Origin: Salinicoccus sesuvii
Lineage (GTDB): Bacteria > Bacillota > Bacilli > Staphylococcales > Salinicoccaceae
Direction: 5' to 3'
Length of the DNA: 64,000 nt
NCBI RefSeq assembly: GCF_042648145.1
Contig: NZ_JBHRWV010000002.1
Span: 1-64,000, forward strand
Below, one piece after another: positions 42,672-50,440 of the stretch. Made by a program: the position numbers and the translations under genes. The first letter of the stretch is position 1, and each line of letters begins with the position of its first letter. The notes beneath the pieces were generated by a model that had not been told where the DNA came from, did not search any database, and saw nothing but the letters and a program-made list of their open reading frames with translations.

Positions 42672-43589
42672 ATGAAACAGAAAAAAGGCTTGCTGGTAAT
42701 GGCATATGGTACTCCGTATAAAGAAGAAGATATTGAACCCTACTACACACATATCCGTCGTGGTAGAAAACCATCAGAGGAAGCACTTCAAGATCTGAAG
42801 GATCGCTATGAAGCGATCGGCGGTATCTCTCCACTGGCTGATACAACAAAAAGACAGGCAGAAGCGCTTCATCGTCAGTTGAATGATTCTCAAGATCAAA
42901 TAGAATATAAACTTTTCATCGGACTCAAGCATATTGATCCATTTATTGAAGAGGCAGTAGAATCTATGCACGATCATGGAATAACAGAGGCAGTCTCTGT
43001 AGTACTTGCCCCTCATTATTCCAACTTCTCCGTAGGGTCCTATAATAAGAGAGCGCGGGAAGAAGCTGAAAAATACGGCATCTCAATTAAATCTGTTGAA
43101 TCCTACTATCACCAGCAACCATTCATTGATTTTTGGACAGAGGCTGTTAAGTCTTCGCTAGAAGAAATCCCCCAATCGGAGTTAGATGATACGGCTATTG
43201 TTGTTAGTGCACATAGTCTGCCTGAAAAGATCAAAGAGCAGAACGATCCTTACCCTGATCAGCTTGAAGAGACGGCTGAACTCATCAAGAATAGTGCAGA
43301 TTTGAAAAATGTCCATGTTGGCTGGCAGTCGGAAGGCAATACGCCGGATCCATGGCTTGGACCGGATGTACAGGATCTAACAAAAGATCTCCACGAAGAG
43401 TACGGCTATAAGCATTTCGTCTATCTTCCAGTTGGATTTGTTTGCGAACACCTCGAAGTTCTTTTCGATAATGACGTGGAGTGTAAGGAAGTGTGTGATG
43501 AAGTAGGCGCTGGCTATCATAGACCGAAAATGCCAAATACAGACGAACGTTATATCCAAGCAATGATCAACGAGATTAATAAACTGTAG
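42672..43589 (+). CDS. hemH: coproporphyrin III ferrochelatase
   Basis: 305 residues. Also called CpfC: it inserts Fe2+ into coproporphyrin III. 'LLVMAYGTPYKEEDIEPYY' opens the protein; the likely metal ligand region is 'VVSAHSLPEK' near residue 182, and 'PVGFVCEHLEVL' near 258 is conserved. ATG 42672 aligns with the start of the S. aureus protein; an upstream GTG lies in the hemE end. It lies between hemE and hemY. Confidence 0.95.
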   Translation: MKQKKGLLVMAYGTPYKEEDIEPYYTHIRRGRKPSEEALQDLKDRYEAIGGISPLADTTKRQAEALHRQLNDSQDQIEYKLFIGLKHIDPFIEEAVESMHDHGITEAVSVVLAPHYSNFSVGSYNKRAREEAEKYGISIKSVESYYHQQPFIDFWTEAVKSSLEEIPQSELDDTAIVVSAHSLPEKIKEQNDPYPDQLEETAELIKNSADLKNVHVGWQSEGNTPDPWLGPDVQDLTKDLHEEYGYKHFVYLPVGFVCEHLEVLFDNDVECKEVCDEVGAGYHRPKMPNTDERYIQAMINEINKL

Positions 43590-43607
43590 TAAAGAAGGCT
43601 GATCAAA

Positions 43608-44972
43608 TTGAGAAAAGTAGCAGTTATAGGGGCCGGCATTACAGGATTATCGGCTGCGCATTATTTATCGAAGCACGAGAATGTCGAAGTCGATCTTTTC
43701 GAAAAAAGTGATCGTGCTGGTGGCAAGATAAAGACCCATAAACAGGACGGGTACACAATTGAACTTGGTCCTGAATCTTATCTCGCCAGAAAAGAGATTA
43801 TGACTGAACTAGCTGAAGAGATTGGGCTAGGCGATGATCTCGTTCGTAACCAGACAGGCACTTCGTATATTTACGTGAACGACAAGCTTTCGCCAATGCC
43901 AAAAGGGGCAATACTTGGTATGCCAACCGAGCTAGTCCCATTTCTGACGACAGATCTCGTTTCAGCACGAGCGAAGCTCAGGACAGGATTCGATTTTATA
44001 AAGGGTCCTATCGATATTTATACTGATATTTCAGTGGGTAAATTTTTTAGAAACAGAGTGGGCGATGAAATGCTCGAAAATGTCATCGAACCTCTACTGT
44101 CTGGAATATACGGTACGAACATTGATGAACTAAGCTTAATGTCCACTTTCCCACACTTTAAGGAAACAGAGGAGACACATGGTAGCCTAATTAAGGGAAT
44201 GTACAGACAGAAAAAAAATGCATCAAATCCTAACGCTAGGAAACAAGGTCAATTTCTCCAATTTAGAAATGGACTGCAGTCTTTTATTGATCACTTGCTT
44301 TCCTTCATAGAAACAAATGGCGTTAATACCTTTTTTAAGCATGATGTTGAATCAATCACCCGCGACGGATCGAAATACTTGATGCGTGTCAACGGAGAGT
44401 CTAGAGTCTACGATAATATCATTGTTACCACTCCTCACTTCCAATATAAGAGATGGTTTCAGGATCTGCCATTCGAGTACTTTAAGCATATGGGAGCGAC
44501 AAGTGTTGCGACTGTTGTTATGGCGTTTGAAGATCATCAGGTAGAGAATGACATCAATGGTACAGGCTTTGTAGTTAGCAGGAAAATGGACACTTCCATT
44601 ACGGCGTGTACATGGACGAATAAGAAGTGGGCGCATGCAGCACCCGAAGGAAAAGCATTGCTAAGAGCTTATGTGGGGCGCCCAGGCGACTATATTGTAA
44701 ATGAGAAGAGTGATGAAGAGATTGTACGTTTAGCGCGTAAAGATCTCGATAATATAATGACGATTAATGGTGAACCTGAATTCACTATTGTGACCAAACT
44801 AGAACATTCTATGCCCCAGTATAAGGTCGGTCATAAGGCGATGATCGATGGAATACATGATTATATGGCTGAGAATTATCCCGGAGTGGTTCTAACAGGC
44901 GCCTCCCACCGAGGCGTTGGCTTGCCAGATTGTATCAAGCAGGCCAAAGAAACTGTGAAATCTTTAATCTAA
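43608..44972 (+). CDS. hemY: coproporphyrinogen III oxidase (CgoX, HemY)
   Basis: 454 residues. The FAD-binding Rossmann motif GAGITGLSAAHYL is at residues 8-20, and the C-terminal 'VVLTGASHRGVGLPDCI' closes the FAD site. It oxidises coproporphyrinogen III to coproporphyrin III with oxygen, feeding HemH. The start is TTG 43608 after aagaagg. The final decarboxylase (HemQ/ChdC) is not in this window. Confidence 0.94.
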   Translation: MRKVAVIGAGITGLSAAHYLSKHENVEVDLFEKSDRAGGKIKTHKQDGYTIELGPESYLARKEIMTELAEEIGLGDDLVRNQTGTSYIYVNDKLSPMPKGAILGMPTELVPFLTTDLVSARAKLRTGFDFIKGPIDIYTDISVGKFFRNRVGDEMLENVIEPLLSGIYGTNIDELSLMSTFPHFKETEETHGSLIKGMYRQKKNASNPNARKQGQFLQFRNGLQSFIDHLLSFIETNGVNTFFKHDVESITRDGSKYLMRVNGESRVYDNIIVTTPHFQYKRWFQDLPFEYFKHMGATSVATVVMAFEDHQVENDINGTGFVVSRKMDTSITACTWTNKKWAHAAPEGKALLRAYVGRPGDYIVNEKSDEEIVRLARKDLDNIMTINGEPEFTIVTKLEHSMPQYKVGHKAMIDGIHDYMAENYPGVVLTGASHRGVGLPDCIKQAKETVKSLI

Positions 44973-44985
44973 TAAGATGGCAGAA

Positions 44986-45027
44986 AATGCCCTGGATGTT
45001 ATCATGTATAATATCAGGGCATTTTTT
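44986..45027 (+). terminator. terminator of the heme operon
   Basis: Stem atgccctg...cagggcat with an imperfect A/T-rich centre and seven T. The lplA Shine-Dalgarno aaggagg follows directly. Confidence 0.85.
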
Positions 45028-45043
45028 TAAGGAGGCAAACGTA

Positions 45044-46033
45044 ATGAAATTCATATCAAACAACAATATTACAGATCCAATGCTCAATCTTGCTATGGAA
45101 GAATATATTCTTCGTGAAATCCCAACAGATGATTCTTATTTTCTGTTCTATGTTAATCAACCGTCAATCATCATCGGTAAGAATCAAAATACCATTGAAG
45201 AGATCAACGAAGAGTACATCCGTGAGAACGACATTAAAGTTGTGCGCCGTGTCTCAGGAGGTGGAGCGGTTTATCATGATGAAGGTAATCTCAATTTCAG
45301 CTTTATCACCGAAGATGATGGAGAAAGTTTTCATAACTTCAGGAAGTTCACACAGCCCATTGTAGATGTCCTTCAGGACATGGGAGTGAATGCAGAGCTT
45401 TCGGGTAGAAATGATCTTGAGATTGATGGGAAAAAAGTTTCTGGTAACGCAATGTTCAGCTTAAAGGGCAGGATGTTCTCGCATGGTACATTAATGCTCG
45501 ATAGTGATATATCAGAGGTACAAAATGCATTGAAAGTGAATCCCAAGAAAATTGAATCGAAAGGTATCAAGTCTGTTAGATCGCGTGTTGCCAATATTAA
45601 TGATTATATGAATGACAAGCTGGATATCGAAGTTTTTAAAAAGAAAATTCTTGAGTATATATTTGAGGGAGAAGAAAATATTGAAGAATATGTACTAACA
45701 GAAGAAGACTGGGAAAAGATAAGAAAACTCTCTGAAGAAAAGTACCAAACATGGGAGTGGAATTATGGCAGAAATCCGAAGTATAACTTCGATGCTTCCC
45801 ACAAGTTCGATGCCGGTCTGCTTGATGTTAGATTGAATGTCAGGAAAGGCAGAATTGAGCAGGCGAAAATCTTTGGTGATTTCTTTGGTGTAGGAGAGGT
45901 GGATGTCATTGAAGAGAAACTTGTTGGTGTAGAACACAATAAGGAAGCAATTGATCAGGCACTTCGCGACTTGGATATTAGTTTCTATCTAGGTAGAATT
46001 ACTCGAGAAGAGTTCCTCAATCTCATCGCATAA
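45044..46033 (+). CDS. lplA: lipoate-protein ligase
   Basis: 329 residues. It attaches scavenged lipoate to E2 subunits or GcvH via lipoyl-AMP. 'VRRVSGGGAVYHDEGNLNFSF' near residue 69 (RRxSGGGAVYHD) and 'KVSGNAMF' near 135 are the active-site loop and catalytic lysine regions; a C-terminal accessory domain is present. ATG 45044 with aaggagg is clear; the upstream extension from 44930 lies in the hem terminator. Confidence 0.94.
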   Translation: MKFISNNNITDPMLNLAMEEYILREIPTDDSYFLFYVNQPSIIIGKNQNTIEEINEEYIRENDIKVVRRVSGGGAVYHDEGNLNFSFITEDDGESFHNFRKFTQPIVDVLQDMGVNAELSGRNDLEIDGKKVSGNAMFSLKGRMFSHGTLMLDSDISEVQNALKVNPKKIESKGIKSVRSRVANINDYMNDKLDIEVFKKKILEYIFEGEENIEEYVLTEEDWEKIRKLSEEKYQTWEWNYGRNPKYNFDASHKFDAGLLDVRLNVRKGRIEQAKIFGDFFGVGEVDVIEEKLVGVEHNKEAIDQALRDLDISFYLGRITREEFLNLIA

Positions 46034-46035
46034 TA

Positions 46036-46090
46036 AATAAGCTGACTTTCAACAATATGTACATTGTACAAGTTGAAAGTCAGCTTATTC
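46036..46090. terminator. bidirectional terminator
   Basis: Long stem aataagctgactttcaac/gttgaaagtcagctta with a nested tgtac/gtaca inner stem, between lplA and the convergent IDEAL gene. Confidence 0.92.
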
Positions 46091-46095
46091 TGTGT

Positions 46096-46320
46096 CTATT
46101 GGGCGCCATCTTCATCTTCATTTGTCAATTCCTTCAGCAATGATGTATAGGTCATGAACTTCTCTTGGTCCTTCTCTATGAGTGCCTCTTCAATCTTTTC
46201 ATTATATCGATTGCGATTGTAGTCATCCATAGCTTCTTGGAGTAGTAGTTCAGCGGACAGATCGTTGATTGTATTGATGAAGACACGCAACTGGTTAACC
46301 GGGTATACTTGTTTATTCAT
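46096..46320 (-). CDS. IDEAL-domain protein
   Basis: 74 residues. The IDEAL domain sits in the middle ('LLLQEAMDDYNRNRYNEKIEEALIEKDQEKF'). Small Firmicutes proteins of this family often flank comK or other adaptors. The ATG at 46320 has gaaggggga upstream. The comK gene lies on the opposite strand, 207 nt away. Function unknown. Confidence 0.85.
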   Translation of the reverse strand: MNKQVYPVNQLRVFINTINDLSAELLLQEAMDDYNRNRYNEKIEEALIEKDQEKFMTYTSLLKELTNEDEDGAQ

Positions 46321-46449
46321 ACCTAAATCCCCCTTCATCATTTGGTTGTTACAAATTATATAACACGAAATAGGTTTGGTCAAACTAAGTTTTGAATATT
46401 TAGATTATTTATTATTGTAATTTTACTACATATCATTACCATTTAACGT

Positions 46450-46473
46450 AAATGTTATATATAGTTAACATTT
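46450..46473. promoter_or_regulatory. inverted repeat upstream of comK
   Basis: Arms aaatgtta and taacattt, 8 bp, 8-nt spacer, 55 nt before the comK start. It overlaps or flanks the promoter region. It could be a ComK site or a repressor operator. Confidence 0.45.
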
Positions 46474-46527
46474 TTAAATATATGTGATATCATAAAAATG
46501 CTGAAATATTTAAAAAAGGGGATTAAG

Positions 46528-47124
46528 ATGAATAGACTACATTATCAGATACATGAGGATACTATGTACATTGTACCGGTCGTCAATGGGAGTCGTATTG
46601 AAAGTAGAGTAGGGGAGGCATATGGGGAAGGCTTTGAGTGCAGGCTTTCACCTAATAAGCTAATTGAACGGAATTGCAGAAATCACTCACAAAACTATTC
46701 AGCACGTAAGGACCTCAGCAAGACGCTTACTGGCATCACAAGCAAAGTTCCCATTATAGTCGATCTTTTTGGATCTTACATATACTTCTGTACTCACTCC
46801 GATAGGGTTAGTGAAAATAATTGGTTTAACATTAAACATATCCAGACTTATTCAAATGATCGAGGTATGACACGCGTACAGTTCTCAAACAATGAAGAAC
46901 GAATTATCGATATATCTTATGCGTCGTTTAACAACCAGTATTTAAACGCATTAAAACTTCATTATAAATTCAATCAGCAAAAGGAAAAGTATCAAAAGAA
47001 GGAAATGAATATGCACTTTCAATACCCTACAGTGAGTAGAGGAGAAGTCGCTCAGATTAATGAATCAATCTATCATTCTTATATTAACTATATAAATGGC
47101 CTACAAATTAGAGACAGAGTGTAA
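46528..47124 (+). CDS. comK: competence transcription factor ComK
   Basis: 198 residues. The conserved C-terminal half is visible ('IDISYASFNNQYLNALKLHYKF'). ComK activates late competence (DNA-uptake) genes. ATG 46528 follows aagggga; the ATG at 46498 lies 30 nt upstream without a site. The bdbC thiol-redox gene in this window is a typical helper of the competence pseudopilus. Whether the organism becomes competent is not known from the window. Confidence 0.9.
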   Translation: MNRLHYQIHEDTMYIVPVVNGSRIESRVGEAYGEGFECRLSPNKLIERNCRNHSQNYSARKDLSKTLTGITSKVPIIVDLFGSYIYFCTHSDRVSENNWFNIKHIQTYSNDRGMTRVQFSNNEERIIDISYASFNNQYLNALKLHYKFNQQKEKYQKKEMNMHFQYPTVSRGEVAQINESIYHSYINYINGLQIRDRV

Positions 47125-47152
47125 ATTTAAATTAAAACATGTTAAATAACGG

Positions 47153-47180
47153 TTGAAAAATTGTGTGGAGTTGTTATAAT
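47153..47180 (+). promoter_or_regulatory. promoter of the tRNA-Asn/tRNA-Ser pair
   Basis: TTGAAA (47153) and TATAAT (47175) with a 16-nt spacer, about 30 nt before tRNA-Asn. Confidence 0.8.
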
Positions 47181-47210
47181 TGTAAATGTTCGATTGAAAA
47201 ATAACATTGT

Positions 47211-47285
47211 TCCACAGTAGCTCAGTGGTAGAGCTATCGGCTGTTAACCGATCGGTCGTAGGTTCGAATCCTACCTGTGGAGCCA
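47211..47285 (+). tRNA. tRNA-Asn (GTT), copy 1
   Basis: Acceptor tccacag/ctgtgga, discriminator G, anticodon GTT, encoded CCA. A second copy is at 52622-52696. Confidence 0.97.
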
Positions 47286-47286
47286 T

Positions 47287-47373
47287 GGAGATGTACTCAA
47301 GTGGCTGAAGAGGCGCCCCTGCTAAGGGTGTAGGTCGTTCTGCGGCGCGAGGGTTCAAATCCCTCCATCTCCG
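47287..47373 (+). tRNA. tRNA-Ser (GCT)
   Basis: Class II tRNA, acceptor ggagatg/catctcc, discriminator G, anticodon GCT; CCA not encoded. It is followed by the terminator at 47381. Confidence 0.97.
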
Positions 47374-47380
47374 TTATATA

Positions 47381-47414
47381 CCCAGTAACCCCCGTGGTTA
47401 CTGGGTTTTTTGTT
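47381..47414 (+). terminator. terminator of the tRNA-Asn/Ser pair
   Basis: Stem cccagtaacc/ggttactggg with a 6-nt loop and a long T-run. Confidence 0.93.
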
Positions 47415-47594
47415 TTTTCTGGCCCTTTTTGGCCCCATATTAAAATAAAGTTTTTGAAAGAAGTGCAATTTACTTTAGTTAAATTTTGTTATTTGCCTCG
47501 CTTTAAATTAGGATAAGTGAATTTTGAATACAAGCTAAAGTTGATCACTTTGTGGTAGAAATAAACAAAAAAACGGACATTAGTCCGTTTTTCG

Positions 47595-47849
47595 TCATAC
47601 GCTACCTTTGAGAGCATCAAGGACATTTATGGGTGTTAAACCTTCTTCAAGGTAGCCTAATTTAAATATAGAAAGATCTGGATTCTCATATACAATGACA
47701 GGAAGATCAGGAATGATATTGTGTTTGGAATCATTGATTTTGGCAAGACATTCTTCTAATGTCCAACCCCGCTCACACAACAATTTATCAATTGATTCAT
47801 ATTCCTCGACAAAATAACCTGTCGCTTGGTACCTTAATTCTTCTGGCAT
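47595..47849 (-). CDS. hypothetical protein
   Basis: 84 residues, mixed charged and hydrophobic ('RYQATGYFVEEYESIDKLLCERGWTL' in the first half). It resembles no family I recognise. ATG 47849 has aggagatg upstream; the longer version from 47900 is not supported. It lies 220 nt downstream of tRNA-Ser(GCT), in a stretch of unrecognised genes that may be the remains of an inserted element. Confidence 0.55.
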   Translation of the reverse strand: MPEELRYQATGYFVEEYESIDKLLCERGWTLEECLAKINDSKHNIIPDLPVIVYENPDLSIFKLGYLEEGLTPINVLDALKGSV

Positions 47850-48081
47850 GCTCACATCTCCTAAAGTGTGAATAAACATCCTTTTATTGTGCAGTGCCAT
47901 ATTTGTGTATGTTCGCTGAGTTTCCAGTTTTTCTGCTTTTATTTTTGGATGGTACTCATCATAATCTTACTATTGTCCATCTAAAGTTGTGGTGAAAAGT
48001 AGGTAGGACGTTAAATGTATTTTATAATTGTAGCACGAGATAGCAAGTACTGTCATGTATTTAGTTCATATATACGAATGC

Positions 48082-48270
48082 TCAAATTCCATAAATTGGT
48101 TCATTTTCGTCTAGTTTACGAATAGTTTCATTCATTTCGGCAACATTTTTAGGTGTAATAGTCATGATTACTTCCTCGTTCTTAATCACGTTGAATTCGT
48201 GCAAATCTCTTTTTGCTTGGACTTCTTGAATGGAGTATTCCGCCCGTTCCCACCGTTTCATTTTCCGCAT
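48082..48270 (-). CDS. hypothetical protein
   Basis: 62 residues, basic N-terminus and acidic C-terminus (KMKRWERAEYSIQEVQAKRD at the start). ATG 48270 follows aaggtg. No family recognised; the size and context (accessory stretch after a tRNA-Ser) suggest a phage- or element-derived gene. Confidence 0.5.
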   Translation of the reverse strand: MRKMKRWERAEYSIQEVQAKRDLHEFNVIKNEEVIMTITPKNVAEMNETIRKLDENEPIYGI

Positions 48271-48389
48271 CTGTCTCACCTTGCTTTCTATATTCGTTAC
48301 AAATGGTATAACTAGGCATTATGCACTTCCAATGCTGTTTTAAAGAGTAACTGCTGAAGTGTTTACAAAACTGAATAAGAGATACACAA

Positions 48390-48426
48390 AAACTCTTAAA
48401 AGAGAGGGATAGCCCTCTCTTTTAAA
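48390..48426. terminator. bidirectional-looking terminator
   Basis: Perfect 13-bp arms ttaaaagagaggg/ccctctcttttaa around atag. It most likely ends the minus-strand gene at 48439. Confidence 0.88.
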
Positions 48427-48438
48427 GATAAATCTATG

Positions 48439-48921
48439 CTATCTTCTTACGAACAAATCTTCTTCGTCGTCATGTTTTTTCAAGTATTCTTCTTCATCTT
48501 CTGTCATCATATTAGGGTTATTGTCTTCTACACTGACCATTGTTCTTTCTCCATTAGTTACATCGATTACTTCAGTGTCGTACTCGTTTCTCGGGACTAC
48601 ATTGGTCGTTTTTTCTCCTGCAGGATCCATATCAGGGGAATCTGTTTCCTCAACGTTCAGTCTCTCGAAGATGATGATTGCATCGTTGTCGTAATGAGTC
48701 ATCAAATCTTTTTTGCTGCCTTCATCAAAATCCAGCTGATCTATATGGTAATCTGCGTTGTCGGAATTCTCATCAATGATATTGATGTCCGAAAAGTCCT
48801 CTTTAAGCTCCGATAGGTCAGTTTTCGATATAACAGTATAATCTTTCAGATCGATGTAGTTTTCGAGATAGATTTTAGCGTCTTCAACCGTTTTGAATGG
48901 TTTGTATTGATTTTTATACAT
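48439..48921 (-). CDS. acidic hypothetical protein
   Basis: 160 residues, strongly acidic. The N-terminus ('YKPFKTVEDAKIYLENYIDLKDYTV') has a faint similarity to YflT-type general stress proteins; the C-terminal half (from about 95) is disordered and rich in Asp/Glu/Asn. I do not assign it. An acidic tail would suit a salt-tolerant host (inference). Start ATG 48921 with ggaggtcat upstream. Confidence 0.6.
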   Translation of the reverse strand: MYKNQYKPFKTVEDAKIYLENYIDLKDYTVISKTDLSELKEDFSDINIIDENSDNADYHIDQLDFDEGSKKDLMTHYDNDAIIIFERLNVEETDSPDMDPAGEKTTNVVPRNEYDTEVIDVTNGERTMVSVEDNNPNMMTEDEEEYLKKHDDEEDLFVRR

Positions 48922-49029
48922 GTGTGATGACCTCCATTTATAGTTAAATAGTTATTCCCCCTCTATTTAAAAGTCAAACCCCTTGCAAAATATATTTGCA
49001 AGGGGTTTGACTAATCTTCTATATCGGAA

Positions 49030-49881
49030 TCAATTTGAAATTATACCTACCCTGTTACCCGAAGGATCTTGTGTAACTGTTAGGCCATCCTCTTCGAAAA
49101 CTTCATATCCCATCTTTTCAAGACGAGCCGTAGCAGCATCGAGTGTGTCTTGGTTCGGATAGGATAAAGTAAAGCTTTTCAAGCCGACACTGCCTGCTTC
49201 AGGTTGTGGGGCACCGGCACCGTTCCAGATGTTGATTGCAATGTGGTGATGATATTGGCTGGACGACATGAAAACAGCACTTTCGCCGACTCGACTGACA
49301 ATATCTAGACCGAGTCCCTCGGTGTAGAAGGGGACTGCTTTAGAAAGGTCAGAAACATGCAGGTGCAAGTGGCCCATAACTGTACTGGTGGGCATTTTTC
49401 TCCACTTTTGGTCACTTTTAAGTGTCTTGGCTAGGCCATCGAAATCAAGTGGGTCAGTAACCATTTGAACGTTACCTCCTGACCAAGTCCAAGTTTCTGG
49501 ATTTCGATCAACATAGACTTCGATCCCATTTCCATCAGGATCATTAAAATAGACTGCTTCACTCACACCATGGTCAGCGGCACCCAACTGAATGTTATTG
49601 TGTGCTAAGTGGATAACTAATGCTGCAAGCTCCGATTTCTCAGCAAGCAGTATTGCAAAGTGATATAGGCCCGCTGTTTTCTTCTTTTCGATGGGCAAAA
49701 CCGGTACATTCAATGTAAGAAAACTTGTCTGGCCATCAACTGTAAGATGGACCATGCGATCATTTTCTTCAAGTATCGAGAAGCCAAGTAAATCAGTATA
49801 GAATGGGAGTGCACTCTCAATACTTGATACATTTAAATTTACTTGAGAGACATGGACTGAGGATGGGGTATGGAAACTCAT
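49030..49881 (-). CDS. catE: ring-cleaving extradiol dioxygenase, VOC family (CatE-like)
   Basis: 283 residues with two vicinal-oxygen-chelate modules (each 'VSxVxLxVxDxxxAxPFYTxxLG'-like: residues 10-28 and 165-190). Metal ligands are one His near 14-18 and one near 167 with a Glu near 240. It should cleave catechols or hydroquinones. ATG 49881 follows aaaggag. It is divergent from a HxlR regulator with a QsrR-like site between, the arrangement of the staphylococcal quinone response. Confidence 0.85.
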   Translation of the reverse strand: MSFHTPSSVHVSQVNLNVSSIESALPFYTDLLGFSILEENDRMVHLTVDGQTSFLTLNVPVLPIEKKKTAGLYHFAILLAEKSELAALVIHLAHNNIQLGAADHGVSEAVYFNDPDGNGIEVYVDRNPETWTWSGGNVQMVTDPLDFDGLAKTLKSDQKWRKMPTSTVMGHLHLHVSDLSKAVPFYTEGLGLDIVSRVGESAVFMSSSQYHHHIAINIWNGAGAPQPEAGSVGLKSFTLSYPNQDTLDAATARLEKMGYEVFEEDGLTVTQDPSGNRVGIISN

Positions 49882-49960
49882 AGTATTCTCCTTTAATAAC
49901 ATTATGTAACAAAGTATATGTTAGTAATAGATATATGTAAAGTAAAAGAGTATCTTTATA

Positions 49961-49975
49961 TATAGCGGTTATACA
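49961..49975. promoter_or_regulatory. QsrR-like operator
   Basis: ATATA-gcggt-TATAC matches the QsrR operator GTATA-N5-TATAC (recalled) at 9 of 10 defined bases. It lies between catE and the regulator. A separate TAACA/TGTTA repeat (49908-49924) is closer to catE. Confidence 0.55.
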
Positions 49976-50015
49976 ATCAAATGTGATATAATATACAAGT
50001 AAGGATGTGATATAT

Positions 50016-50330
50016 TTGAAACAATCAACGCTTTGTCCAAGGTTCGAAAAAGCCGCAACGACATTGAGTCAGCGGTGGACGGCATTGGTCATCTATCAAA
50101 TGCTTGAGGCCCCGCAGCGTTTTGGAGAGATACAGAATGCGATTGGGATAAGTGGGAAAGTACTTTCGGACAGACTTAAAGATATGGAGCAGGAAGGTCT
50201 CATAAAAAGGGACGTTTATCCTGAGACGCCTGTAGTGATAGAGTATTCTCTTACGGAAAAAGGACGTTCTCTTGAACCCGTCTTAAGAAACATTGAAAAA
50301 TGGGCAGAGGAATGGATCCAAATCGACTAG
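50016..50330 (+). CDS. qsrR: HxlR/DUF24-family quinone-sensing repressor (QsrR/YodB-like)
   Basis: 104 residues, winged helix-turn-helix. Cys7 in STLCPRFEKA corresponds to the redox-sensing cysteine of YodB (Cys6) and QsrR (Cys5), which is alkylated by quinones to release DNA. 'ISGKVLSDRLKDMEQEGLIKR' is the recognition and wing region. The start is probably TTG 50016 after aagga; GTG 50007 is possible. It is divergent from catE, whose product consumes the inducing quinols. Confidence 0.85.
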   Translation: MKQSTLCPRFEKAATTLSQRWTALVIYQMLEAPQRFGEIQNAIGISGKVLSDRLKDMEQEGLIKRDVYPETPVVIEYSLTEKGRSLEPVLRNIEKWAEEWIQID

Positions 50331-50378
50331 AAATAACCTAGTCTGTAGATTGCGACACCTATGATTATTATATAAAAG

Positions 50379-50420
50379 TGGGAGGATGAAGTCTCAAGAA
50401 GATTTCATCCTCCCATTTAT
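50379..50420. terminator. bidirectional terminator
   Basis: Stem gggaggatgaa/ttcatcctccc between the regulator gene and the convergent Rieske oxidoreductase. Confidence 0.88.
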
Positions 50421-50440
50421 TTATGGTTAACGCTAAAAAC

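Noticed and set aside
47101..47358. Minus-strand ORF reading 'PQVGFEPTTDRLTADSSTTELL'
   Set aside because: It is the antisense of tRNA-Asn and tRNA-Ser; this peptide is a well-known artefact of tRNA genes.
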